A DNA stretch of 64,000 nucleotides from Microbacterium terricola (GTDB taxonomy: Bacteria > Actinomycetota > Actinomycetes > Actinomycetales > Microbacteriaceae). This document shows, piece by piece, positions 46,903-53,906 of this stretch. Position numbers and translations under genes: made by a program. How positions within the stretch are numbered: position 1 is the first letter of the stretch; the number at the start of each line of letters is the position of its first letter. The stretch covers positions 1,488,001 to 1,552,000 of the forward strand of contig NZ_AP027141.1 of NCBI RefSeq assembly GCF_027943945.1, given 5' to 3'. The notes under the pieces are model-generated. The model had not been told where the DNA came from and did not search any database. It saw nothing but the letters and a program-made list of their open reading frames with translations.

Positions 46903-46908
46903 TAGACT
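46903..46908 (+). promoter_or_regulatory. -10 box TAGACT for tRNA-Gly
   Basis: TAGACT lies 31 bp before the tRNA-Gly 5' end; the -35 box is weak. Confidence 0.45.
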
Positions 46909-46939
46909 GCTGGATGCTGCCGCCTGAACGGGCGACTGC

Positions 46940-47010
46940 GGGGATGTAGCTCAATGGTAGAGCCTCAGTCTTCCAAACTGATGGTGCGGGTTCGATTCCC
47001 GTCATCCCCT
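46940..47010 (+). tRNA. tRNA-Gly(TCC)
   Basis: A 71-nt cloverleaf. The acceptor GGGGATG pairs with CATCCCC, the D-arm is GTAGCTCAATGGTAGAGC, the anticodon stem TCAGT/ACTGA encloses loop CTTCCAA with anticodon TCC, and the T-arm is CGGGTTCGATTCCCG. CCA is not encoded. Confidence 0.97.
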
Positions 47011-47016
47011 CTGCCC

Positions 47017-47047
47017 CATGAAACCCCTGCCCTGCAGGGGTTTCATG
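47017..47047 (+). terminator. Hairpin terminating tRNA-Gly
   Basis: A 14-bp perfect stem (CATGAAACCCCTGC and its complement) around CCT begins 7 bp after the tRNA. The 3' side contains TTT but no extended U-run follows. Confidence 0.7.
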
Positions 47048-47078
47048 CGTTCCGGGGCCGATCGAAGGAGCACCATCC

Positions 47079-48053
47079 ATGCGCGCACTCATCCACACCG
47101 CTTTCGGCGACCCGACGGAGGTCCTCGAGGTCGCGGAGCGTCCGCTCCCCGAGCCCGGTCCCGGACAGGTGCGGGTGCGGACGGTGCTCTCGCCCATCCA
47201 CAACCACGACCTGTGGACGATCCGCGGGACGTACGGGTTCAAGCCCGAGCTGCCCGCGGCGTCGGGCACCGAGGCCGTCGGCGTGGTCGATGCCCTCGGC
47301 GAGGGTGTGGACGGACTCCAGGTGGGTCAGCGGGTCACCGGAGGAGCTTTCGGCGTGTGGGCCGAGTACTTCGTGGCGAAGGCGGCCGGGCTCCTGCCCG
47401 TCCCTGACGCGATCGACGACGAGACGGCCGCGCAGCTGGTCTCCATGCCGTTCAGCGCGCTCGCCCTGCTCGACTCGCTGGGCGTGCAGTCGGGCGACTG
47501 GATCGTGCAGAACACCGCCAACGGGGCCGTCGGCAAGCTGGTCGCGCAGTTCGCCCCTGCCCGCGGCGTCCGCGTGCTCGGGCTGGTGCGTCGGGACGCC
47601 GGCGTCGACGAGCTCGCCGCCCTCGGCATCGGCGACGTCGTGTCTACCGAGAGCGCCGGCTGGCGCGATCGTGCCGCTGAGATCCTCGACGGGGCTGAGC
47701 CGCGCGCGGCGGTCGACTCGGTCGGCGGGACGGCCGCCGGCGAGCTGCTGTCGCTGCTCGGCGAGGGCGGCACGCTCGTCTCGTTCGGGGCCATGGGCTC
47801 GGGAACGCTCCAGATCGCGTCGAGCGACCTCATCTTCAAGCAGGCGACCGTGAAGGGCTTCTGGGGAAGCACGGTGAGCAGGACGATGGATGCCGCCACG
47901 CGGGGAGCCCTCATCGGCGAGCTGTTCCAGCGGATCGGCTCGGGCGAGGTGAAGCTGCCCGTCGAGGCGGTGTTCCCGTTCGAGGACGCCCGCGCCGCTG
48001 CGGCCGCCAGCGCGGTGCCCGGACGCGCAGGGAAGATCCTGCTGCGCTTCTGA
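47079..48053 (+). CDS. Zinc-type alcohol dehydrogenase/quinone reductase-like oxidoreductase (MDR family)
   Basis: A 324-residue medium-chain dehydrogenase/reductase. The N-terminal GroES-like fold (PLPEPGPGQVRVRT) lacks the zinc cysteines. A Rossmann NAD(P)H fold follows (QNTANGAVGKLVAQFA near residue 145, VDSVGG near 210). The NTANGAVG loop resembles 2-enoyl thioester reductase (MECR/ETR)-like members. The ATG has GGAG seven bases upstream. Substrate and partner are unknown. Confidence 0.85.
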   Translation: MRALIHTAFGDPTEVLEVAERPLPEPGPGQVRVRTVLSPIHNHDLWTIRGTYGFKPELPAASGTEAVGVVDALGEGVDGLQVGQRVTGGAFGVWAEYFVAKAAGLLPVPDAIDDETAAQLVSMPFSALALLDSLGVQSGDWIVQNTANGAVGKLVAQFAPARGVRVLGLVRRDAGVDELAALGIGDVVSTESAGWRDRAAEILDGAEPRAAVDSVGGTAAGELLSLLGEGGTLVSFGAMGSGTLQIASSDLIFKQATVKGFWGSTVSRTMDAATRGALIGELFQRIGSGEVKLPVEAVFPFEDARAAAAASAVPGRAGKILLRF

Positions 48054-48064
48054 ACTCGGCGCGC

Positions 48065-48130
48065 CTCAGACCTCGCCGAGCATCTCGACGAAGCTCTCGG
48101 GCAAGACCACGTCCTGCCCGCGCCGTATCT
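48065..48130 (-). pseudogene. Duplicated 3' fragment of the A1S_2505-like gene
   Basis: This stretch reads GQDVVLPESFVEMLGEV-stop on the minus strand and matches the end of the gene at 48531 (GENVVLPDSFVGVLGEV-stop). The 22 bp from 48061 are identical to 48526-48547, including the bases after the stop. Only about 21 codons remain and an in-frame TAG cuts them off, so it cannot encode a protein. Confidence 0.8.
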
Positions 48131-48131
48131 T

Positions 48132-48497
48132 CTAGCCCCGTCGCGACTGCTCGAGTCGCCGGGCGACCTCGTCGACACCGGCGAGCGCCACCGCGCCGAC
48201 GGCACAGGTGACGCCGGCGGTGAAGGTGACCGCGGCCCAGACCATGAGATCGATCTTCGTCGAGACATCGCCGTAGCAGCTCCCGACCGCGGATACCTCG
48301 TCGTCACCTTCGGCGAACGCGATCCAGCCCTCGGATCCCGCGTCGCAGACGCCACCCACCGCGATGGCGAGGACAGCCGCGAGAGCGATCAGACCCATCG
48401 CAGAGAACGCCAGCACGTACAGGTGCCGCAGCGGCGCGCTCAGCGGGGAGGGAGTGCGAGGGTGGGCCGCCGCTGCGGGCTCAGGCATCGAGTTCAT
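48132..48497 (-). CDS. Hypothetical membrane protein
   Basis: A 121-residue protein with two hydrophobic helices (about 27-49 and 83-108) joined by an acidic loop with two cysteines (GGVCDAGSEGW and SCYGD), which could form an external disulfide. The family is not recognised. TATGAT ends 6 nt before the ATG at 48497. The gene sits exactly between two copies of the A1S_2505-like 3' end, suggesting it was inserted at, or caught up in, a duplication. Confidence 0.7.
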   Translation of the reverse strand: MNSMPEPAAAAHPRTPSPLSAPLRHLYVLAFSAMGLIALAAVLAIAVGGVCDAGSEGWIAFAEGDDEVSAVGSCYGDVSTKIDLMVWAAVTFTAGVTCAVGAVALAGVDEVARRLEQSRRG

Positions 48498-48503
48498 AGC
48501 CGG

Positions 48504-48509
48504 ATCATA
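48504..48509 (-). promoter_or_regulatory. -10 box TATGAT of the hypothetical membrane protein gene
   Basis: TATGAT ends 6 nt before the ATG at 48497. Confidence 0.5.
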
Positions 48510-48530
48510 GATCCCAGAGCTCGTGGCGCC

Positions 48531-48893
48531 TCAGACCTCGCCGAGCACCCCGACGAAGCTGTCCGGGAGCACCACGTTCTCGCCCGCACCGGCGAAGAAG
48601 CCCGCGACCTGCTCCGCCGAATAGCCGGCGATCCCGCATCCGACCTCGGTGACGAGGAAGCGGAGCTCCGGATGCTGCGCCGCGAACGCCACGAACCGGT
48701 GCGCCTGCTCCTCGAACACCGTCAGACCCGACATCGTGTCGATGCCGTACGACTGCCCCTGCAGCCCCTCGGACTGCCCCCAGACCGCGCCGAAGCGGTC
48801 GTAGGCGAAGCGTGCCGCTCCCCCGCCGTGAGCGCCCGACGCGTTCGAGCCGAAGACGAACACCTCCCCCGGTGCGAGGGACTCGATGCGCAT
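48531..48893 (-). CDS. A1S_2505-like (phage-related) small protein
   Basis: A 120-residue protein with VFVFGSNASGAHGGGAARFA near the N-terminus, QGQSYGIDT in the middle and LRFLVTEVGCGIAGYS near residue 80. This matches a widespread small family labelled A1S_2505 phage-related. The function is unknown and no other phage gene is nearby. It starts 1 nt after the carbonic-anhydrase-like gene and is probably cotranscribed with it. Confidence 0.8.
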   Translation of the reverse strand: MRIESLAPGEVFVFGSNASGAHGGGAARFAYDRFGAVWGQSEGLQGQSYGIDTMSGLTVFEEQAHRFVAFAAQHPELRFLVTEVGCGIAGYSAEQVAGFFAGAGENVVLPDSFVGVLGEV

Positions 48894-48894
48894 G

Positions 48895-49431
48895 TCAGAC
48901 CTCCTGTGCCTCGGCGTGCACGGCAAGGTGCGCTCGATAGATCTCCGCGTTGCGGCGGATGCCCGCCTTCTCCTCGTCGCTGAGCGCGCGCCGCACCTTG
49001 GCCGGCACGCCCGCGACGAGGGAACCAGGAGGGATGACGGCGCCCTCGAGCACCACCGCTCCCCCGGCGACCAGACTGCCCGCACCGATGACCGCACCGG
49101 AGAGCACGACACTGCCCATGCCGATGAGGCATCCGTCCTCGATCGTGCAGCCGTGCACGACCGCGTTGTGCCCGATCGAGACGTCCGCTCCGATCGTGAC
49201 CGGATGGCCACGGTCGACGTGCACCGACACGTTGTCCTGCACGTTGCTGCCTGGTCCCAGGGTGATGGTGTCGCTGTCGGCGCGGAGCACCGCGTTGTAC
49301 CAGACGCTGGCGCCCTCGCTGAGGGTGACGGCGCCGACGACGCGCGCACCCGCCGCCACGAAGCTGGTCGGGTCGAGCACGGGGGTCCTGCCCGCGAGGG
49401 CGAGGACGGAGGCGCCGGGACTCACGGTCAT
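48895..49431 (-). CDS. Gamma-carbonic anhydrase-like hexapeptide-repeat protein
   Basis: A 178-residue left-handed beta-helix protein. Hexapeptide repeats run through most of the chain (VQDNVSVHVDRGHPVTIG, IGHNAVVHGCTIEDG, IGMGSVVLSGAVIGAGSLV). The three metal-ligand histidines expected of gamma-CA/YrdA-like proteins can be placed in the HVDRGH and GHNAVVH segments. Carbonic anhydrase activity is not proven for most such proteins. The ATG is 6 nt after TAATCT. Confidence 0.9.
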   Translation of the reverse strand: MTVSPGASVLALAGRTPVLDPTSFVAAGARVVGAVTLSEGASVWYNAVLRADSDTITLGPGSNVQDNVSVHVDRGHPVTIGADVSIGHNAVVHGCTIEDGCLIGMGSVVLSGAVIGAGSLVAGGAVVLEGAVIPPGSLVAGVPAKVRRALSDEEKAGIRRNAEIYRAHLAVHAEAQEV

Positions 49432-49437
49432 GACGAG

Positions 49438-49443
49438 AGATTA
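49438..49443 (-). promoter_or_regulatory. -10 box TAATCT of the gamma-CA gene
   Basis: TAATCT ends 6 nt before the ATG at 49431. Confidence 0.5.
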
Positions 49444-49473
49444 CCGCGGGCGCTTAGCCCAGCCTTCGCTTGC

Positions 49474-49501
49474 TTGCGGAATATCGGGGCCTGAGTACCG
49501 T
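49474..49501 (+). promoter_or_regulatory. dps promoter
   Basis: TTGCGG (49474-49479) and TACCGT (49496-49501) are separated by 16 bp. The leader is about 33 nt and carries GGAG before the dps ATG. Confidence 0.5.
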
Positions 49502-49541
49502 TGGATTCCTAGGCACGTCGCTGCTGGATGGAGACAGAACC

Positions 49542-50027
49542 ATGACGAAGAACCACACCATTTCCGCCACCGCCGCCGACCCGACCGTGGCTGCCGGAAC
49601 CGCGCAGTTCCTCACCCCCGTCGTCCTCGGACTCCAGGCCCTCGTCGTCAACGGCAAGCAGGCCCACTGGAACGTCCGCGGCACCAACTTCCTCTCGATC
49701 CACGAGCTGCTCGACACGGTCGTGGACCACGCGCAGGCTGCCTCCGACGAGGCCGCGGAGCGCATCGTCGCCCTCGGTCTGCCGATCGACGCGCGCCTCG
49801 CGACGATCGCCCAGAAGGCGACGCCTTCGGCCATCGGCGCCGGGTTCACGCAGTGGGACGAGACGGTCCGCGACATCGTCGCCGACATCGACGTCATCCT
49901 CGTCGACGTGCAGGCGGCGATCGACGGACTCGACGAGATCGACCTCACCAGCCAGGACATCGTGATCGGCATCAAGGCCGGCCTCGAGAAGGACCGCTGG
50001 TTCCTCTCGGCGCACCTCGCCGAGTAG
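49542..50027 (+). CDS. dps: Dps family DNA-binding ferritin-like protein
   Basis: A 161-residue Dps. The ferroxidase segment KQAHWNVRGTNFLSIHELLD (about residues 39-58) and DEAAERI are present. Dps dodecamers store iron and protect DNA from oxidants in stationary phase or starvation. It has a short N-terminus without a long basic tail. A promoter with both boxes and a ribosome site contrast with its leaderless neighbours. Confidence 0.95.
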   Translation: MTKNHTISATAADPTVAAGTAQFLTPVVLGLQALVVNGKQAHWNVRGTNFLSIHELLDTVVDHAQAASDEAAERIVALGLPIDARLATIAQKATPSAIGAGFTQWDETVRDIVADIDVILVDVQAAIDGLDEIDLTSQDIVIGIKAGLEKDRWFLSAHLAE

Positions 50028-50042
50028 TCCGCGCTGACGACA

Positions 50043-50069
50043 AAGCCCCCCGGTGCACCCGGGGGGCTT
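50043..50069. terminator. Bidirectional terminator between dps and the amidohydrolase gene
   Basis: An 11-bp stem (AAGCCCCCCGG and its complement) with a 5-nt loop. It is flanked by AA and TT, so it can serve both converging transcripts. Confidence 0.8.
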
Positions 50070-50084
50070 CGTCGTGCCGGTCGG

Positions 50085-51584
50085 CTACGCGGCGTGCGTG
50101 ACCCGGCCGCCGAGCAGGGTCGCGGTGACCTCCATGCCGCGCAGCGAGATCTCGTCGGCCGTGAGCGGATCTGCAGCGCACAGCGCCAGGTCCGCGATCG
50201 CCCCGGGCTCGATGCGCGCCCCGGATCGCGACCCTCCGCGGGTGGATGCCGCCAGTGCCGTGTCGATGGAGAGCCCCTGCTCCGGGTGCCAGGCGGGCCG
50301 TCCGTCGCGCGTGCGGAACACGGCGGCGGCCATCGCCGCCCACGGGTCGAGGGGCGAGACCGGCGCGTCCGAGCCGAACAGCAGGTTCGCCCCCGCGTCG
50401 GCGAGCATCCGCAGCGGGTACGGCACGGCGGTCTGCTCCGCCCAGATCGTGTCGGTGAGGTCGCGGTCGTCGACGGCGTGCTCCGGCTGCACGCTCGCGC
50501 CGACGCCGAGCCGAGCGAAGCGCGGGATGTCGGCGTGCGCGACCAGCTGCGCGTGCTCGATCGTGCCGGTCGCGCCGGTGACGCCGAAGGCGTCGAGCGC
50601 GTGCGAGTTCGCCACATCGCCGATCGCGTGGATGGCGCACGACAGCCCGTTCGCGGTCGCCCGCGTCATCAGCTCGAGCAGCTCGGCGGGCGGCACGGTC
50701 AGCATGCCGTGGTTGTGGGGGTCACCGGGGTACGGGTGCGAGCACGCCGCGGTGCGGGTGCCCAGCGATCCGTCGGTGATCACCTTGAGCGAGCCGACGC
50801 GCACCAGATCGGATGCCGTGGCCACCGCATCCCCCGAACGAAGGCCTTCGGCGATCGCCCGATCGAGCAGGTCGGGGTAGATCCCGAACTCGGCGCGCAG
50901 CGTGTCGAATCCGCCATCGAGCCGACGGCGCCACGCCGAGGCGTTCCAGGCCATGTCGAGGTCGACGAGCCCGACGATCCCGCGGGCCGCCGCATCCTGC
51001 GCCATCTCGGCGACGAGGCGGTCGCCGACCGCGGGTTCCACCTCGTTCAGCCGCCGCGAGATCTCGAATGCCGGCGCCTCGCGCAGCATCCCGTCCCCGA
51101 CGGCGGGGTGGCCCTCTCGGCGCAGCGCTGCGCTGTTCAGCCAGACGCTGTGGACATCCGCGTTGATCAGATAGGTCGGCACCTCGCCGGTCGCGCCGTC
51201 GAGCAGATCGAGGCTCGGCGCGTCCGGCCAGAACGCGTCGCGGAATCCCGTGCCGATGCGGCGCCCGTCGGCGAGCAGGGGGGCGGTCGCCATGATCGAC
51301 GCGGCCTCCGCCGCCGAGCGCGCGCCGCCGAGATCGGTCCGCTGCGCGACGAGGGCCCACTGCACGGTGTGCACATGGTGGTCCCACAGCCCGGGCACGA
51401 GCCAGGTGCCGTCGGCGTCGAGCACGGGACCGACGGGTTTCAGGGCGGCGGTGGGCGCGATGTCGGTGATCCGGCCGCCCGTGATGAAGATGTCGAAGAG
51501 TCCGTCATGCGGCAGCATCTCGCGGCCCGCACCGGCCACTCGGGCACCGCGGATCGTGCCGACCTGGTCGCCGATCGTCGTCAT
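50085..51584 (-). CDS. Amidohydrolase family protein (YtcJ-like)
   Basis: A 499-residue metal-dependent hydrolase. It shows the N-terminal beta region, VPGLWDHHVHT (HxH metal site, about residues 64-74), HAIGDVANSHALD and EHAQL with later metal ligands, and GSDAPVSPLDPW with the catalytic Asp. The long insert and order are typical of YtcJ/imidazolonepropionase-like proteins. The substrate is unknown. Its ATG overlaps the PaiB-like stop by 4 nt, so the two are translation-coupled. Confidence 0.9.
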   Translation of the reverse strand: MTTIGDQVGTIRGARVAGAGREMLPHDGLFDIFITGGRITDIAPTAALKPVGPVLDADGTWLVPGLWDHHVHTVQWALVAQRTDLGGARSAAEAASIMATAPLLADGRRIGTGFRDAFWPDAPSLDLLDGATGEVPTYLINADVHSVWLNSAALRREGHPAVGDGMLREAPAFEISRRLNEVEPAVGDRLVAEMAQDAAARGIVGLVDLDMAWNASAWRRRLDGGFDTLRAEFGIYPDLLDRAIAEGLRSGDAVATASDLVRVGSLKVITDGSLGTRTAACSHPYPGDPHNHGMLTVPPAELLELMTRATANGLSCAIHAIGDVANSHALDAFGVTGATGTIEHAQLVAHADIPRFARLGVGASVQPEHAVDDRDLTDTIWAEQTAVPYPLRMLADAGANLLFGSDAPVSPLDPWAAMAAAVFRTRDGRPAWHPEQGLSIDTALAASTRGGSRSGARIEPGAIADLALCAADPLTADEISLRGMEVTATLLGGRVTHAA

Positions 51585-52219
51585 CGTGGGGTCACCCTCG
51601 CGTCGCGGGCCCGTGCCATCTCGGCGGCCAGGGCGGGATTCGGTGCGGAGCCGCCCTCGGAGAGCTCCATGATGATCGTGTCGACGACCTCGGGCGACTT
51701 GTTCTGACTGAGCTTCCGCTTGGCCACCACCCTGGTGGGAGTCAGGCGGAATCCGACGGTGCCCTTCTCCAGCCGGCGCACGAAGTCCGCGTCGTTCGGC
51801 CGCTCCCACAGCAGCCGCGGGTCCTCACGTCCGCTCTCGAAGTGCGCGACGAGACGGTCGAGCACGCGCAGGTTCTCCTCCGGTGAGAGGATCTCGGGCA
51901 CGCCCGTCAGATGGGCTGACACGAAGTTCCACGTCGGCACGTTCGCTACCTCGCCGTACCAGCCGGGCGAGATGTAGCCGTGCGGGCCCTGCACGACCAC
52001 GAGCAGCTCACGCTCCCCCAGCCCGTGGATCAGATCGTCGGGCTTGCCGACGTGCCCGACGATGGTGAGGTCGTCGCGGTCATCGTCGAGCAGGACGGCG
52101 TAGTGCGACGCGACGAGCCCTTCGGGCGTGCTGCTCACCAGCGTCACCCACGGATTCTGCGCGATGAGGCGGCGCAGCTCGGCGACGTCGGTCATCGCGA
52201 AACTCGGATTCTGGCGCAT
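51581..52219 (-). CDS. PaiB-like FMN-binding protein (negative transcriptional regulator family)
   Basis: A 212-residue split-barrel flavin-binding protein. It has NPWVTLVSSTPEGLVASH, GHVGKPDDLIHGL, GYISPGWYG and VPTWNFVSAHLTG, the PaiB signature series. Bacillus PaiB is named as a regulator of sporulation and protease genes, but most homologues have no known role. It is followed at once by the amidohydrolase gene. Confidence 0.92.
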   Translation of the reverse strand: MRQNPSFAMTDVAELRRLIAQNPWVTLVSSTPEGLVASHYAVLLDDDRDDLTIVGHVGKPDDLIHGLGERELLVVVQGPHGYISPGWYGEVANVPTWNFVSAHLTGVPEILSPEENLRVLDRLVAHFESGREDPRLLWERPNDADFVRRLEKGTVGFRLTPTRVVAKRKLSQNKSPEVVDTIIMELSEGGSAPNPALAAEMARARDARVTPR

Positions 52220-52231
52220 GATTCGTCTCCT

Positions 52232-53227
52232 TCAGCGCTGGCAGGACGGGCACCAGTACAGCTTGCGGGCGCCCATCTCCTCCAGCACGATCTGCGTGCC
52301 GCACACCCGGCACGGCAGCCCCGCGCGGTGGTAGACCCAGTGTCGGTCATCGCGGTGCGCCATCGCCTTGCGATAGTCGCCCGCCGACAGGCCGTCCATC
52401 GTCATCATCTGGCCCGTCTCGACGCCGATCGCCAGCAGACGCGTCCAGTCGCGCCAGAGCTCGCGCACGACCTCCTCCGGGACGTCACGGCCGGGCGTGT
52501 GCGGGTCGAGGCGGGCACGGAAGAGCAGCTCGGCGCGGTACACGTTCCCGATCCCGCTGACCACCGCCTGGTCCATCAGCAGCAGCCCGATCGGCGTGGG
52601 CTTGCGGCGCACGACCGCGGTGAAGCGCTCCTCGCCCTCGGCCAGGTCGTCGACGAGGGGGTCGGGTCCGAGCTTGGCGATGGTCGCGGCGACCTCATGA
52701 GGGCTCTGGAGCTGACACGCGGTCGGGCCGCGGAGGTCAGCGCACGTCTGCTCGGCGAGCAGGCGCAGACGCACCTGGCCGACCACCGGCGGCGGCCACT
52801 CGTCCGCGTCGTCCGCCAACCCGGTCGTCTGCTCCGACATGCGCACATGCACGCGGGTCCGGCGCGGTGCCCCGATCGAGGTCAGGGAGTTCTCCCCCGC
52901 CGCATCCATCACCCTGTCGATGTCGGTGCCGCGCTGGTTGGTCTGGCCCATGCGCCCGTTCGCGGATGCGATGGTCGGGTCCACCAGGATCTCGCCCGCG
53001 AAGTCCCACGCGCCGTACATGCCGAGGTGGATCCGCAGCCACAGGTCGCCGTCGAACGCGAGGAACATCTGCTTGCCGACGGCGCGCACCTCGACCGCCT
53101 CTCGGCCGTCGATGACGGCTGCGCCTTCGGCGAAGCGTCCCTGCGGTGAGGAGGCGCGGACGCTGCGCCCGACGAAGTTTCGGTCGAACTGACGGGCGAT
53201 GCGGTGGACGGAGTGCCCCTCGGGCAT
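52232..53227 (-). CDS. Fpg/Nei family DNA glycosylase
   Basis: A 331-residue base-excision repair enzyme. MPEGHSVHR is the Nei-type N-terminus, with Pro2 and Glu3 as catalytic residues after Met removal. The H2TH region holds VSGIGNVYRAE near residue 226, and the C-terminal zinc finger is CRVC...CPSC. MPEGHS, as against MPELPE, favours the Nei subgroup, which acts on oxidised pyrimidines. Its ATG shares one base with the rpiB stop (TGATG). Confidence 0.96.
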   Translation of the reverse strand: MPEGHSVHRIARQFDRNFVGRSVRASSPQGRFAEGAAVIDGREAVEVRAVGKQMFLAFDGDLWLRIHLGMYGAWDFAGEILVDPTIASANGRMGQTNQRGTDIDRVMDAAGENSLTSIGAPRRTRVHVRMSEQTTGLADDADEWPPPVVGQVRLRLLAEQTCADLRGPTACQLQSPHEVAATIAKLGPDPLVDDLAEGEERFTAVVRRKPTPIGLLLMDQAVVSGIGNVYRAELLFRARLDPHTPGRDVPEEVVRELWRDWTRLLAIGVETGQMMTMDGLSAGDYRKAMAHRDDRHWVYHRAGLPCRVCGTQIVLEEMGARKLYWCPSCQR

Positions 53228-53772
53228 CAGCCGGCTTCTGGATCGAACGAGCTGTCCGTCGCGGCCAGCACATCGGGCTGTCCGACGACGGCACGGGGGT
53301 CGGGCTCGAGGGAGCCATCGGTCTCGTACGCCGCGAGCTGCGCGATGCGCCGCACGTGCCGCTCGTCGCCGGTGAACGGCGTGGCGACGAACCGGTCGAT
53401 GAACGCGGAGGCCTCGTCGAACGTGTGCTGGCGCGCGCCGATCGAGATCACGTTCGCGTCGTTGTGCTCGCGGGCGAGCTCAGCCGTGGCGATGCTCCAC
53501 ACCAGCGCCGCGCGGATGCCGGCCACCTTGTTCGCGGCGATCTGCTCACCGTTGCCGGAGCCGCCGAACACGACGCCGAGCGCGTCGAGACCGGCGGCCT
53601 GGTCGCGGGCGACGGCCTGCGCCGCGCGGATGCAGAATGCCGGGTAGTCGTCCTGCGCGTCGTACTCGACGGGACCGTGATCGATGACCTCGTGGCCCTG
53701 GGCGGCCAGGTGGTGCTGCAGCTGCGTCGAGAACTCGAGGCCCGCGTGATCGGTCGCGATGTGGATGCGCAT
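53227..53772 (-). CDS. rpiB: Ribose-5-phosphate isomerase B
   Basis: Interconverts ribose-5-phosphate and ribulose-5-phosphate in the pentose phosphate pathway. The 181-residue RpiB/LacA-type protein shows ATDHAGLEF (residues 6-14), GVVFGGSGNGEQIAANKV (about 67-84, active-site loop) and HNDANVISIGAR. The catalytic Cys of the E. coli type is Ser here (GGSGNG), as in other actinobacterial RpiB proteins. The ATG is 6 nt after TAGGAT. The gene is translated with the glycosylase gene. Confidence 0.94.
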   Translation of the reverse strand: MRIHIATDHAGLEFSTQLQHHLAAQGHEVIDHGPVEYDAQDDYPAFCIRAAQAVARDQAAGLDALGVVFGGSGNGEQIAANKVAGIRAALVWSIATAELAREHNDANVISIGARQHTFDEASAFIDRFVATPFTGDERHVRRIAQLAAYETDGSLEPDPRAVVGQPDVLAATDSSFDPEAG

Positions 53773-53778
53773 GCTCCC

Positions 53779-53784
53779 ATCCTA
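53779..53784 (-). promoter_or_regulatory. -10 box TAGGAT of rpiB
   Basis: TAGGAT ends 6 nt before the ATG at 53772. Confidence 0.5.
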
Positions 53785-53830
53785 GGGATCGCGGCGGGTG
53801 CGCGATCCGTCGCCGCGGACGCGCACCGCG

Positions 53831-53836
53831 TAGGCT
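53831..53836 (+). promoter_or_regulatory. -10 box TAGGCT upstream of pepN
   Basis: TAGGCT ends 7 nt before a TTG at 53844 and 70 nt before the favoured GTG at 53907. Either pepN has a 63-nt leader, or a leaderless TTG start adds 21 residues. Confidence 0.5.
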
Positions 53837-53906
53837 GGACGGGTTGTCGCCGACGCCATCCGCGCCGATCCGCGACCGCTTCGTCCTCACCCATGGGAGC
53901 AACGCA

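Noticed and set aside
48531..48893. Evidence of a prophage because of the phage-related family name
   Set aside because: No integrase, capsid, terminase or attachment site is nearby, and the neighbours are housekeeping genes.
53844..53906. TTG at 53844 as the start of pepN
   Set aside because: It has the leaderless -10 spacing, but the added 21 residues are not PepN-like and the GTG at 53907 has a good GGAG site. Kept only as an alternative in the promoter entry.
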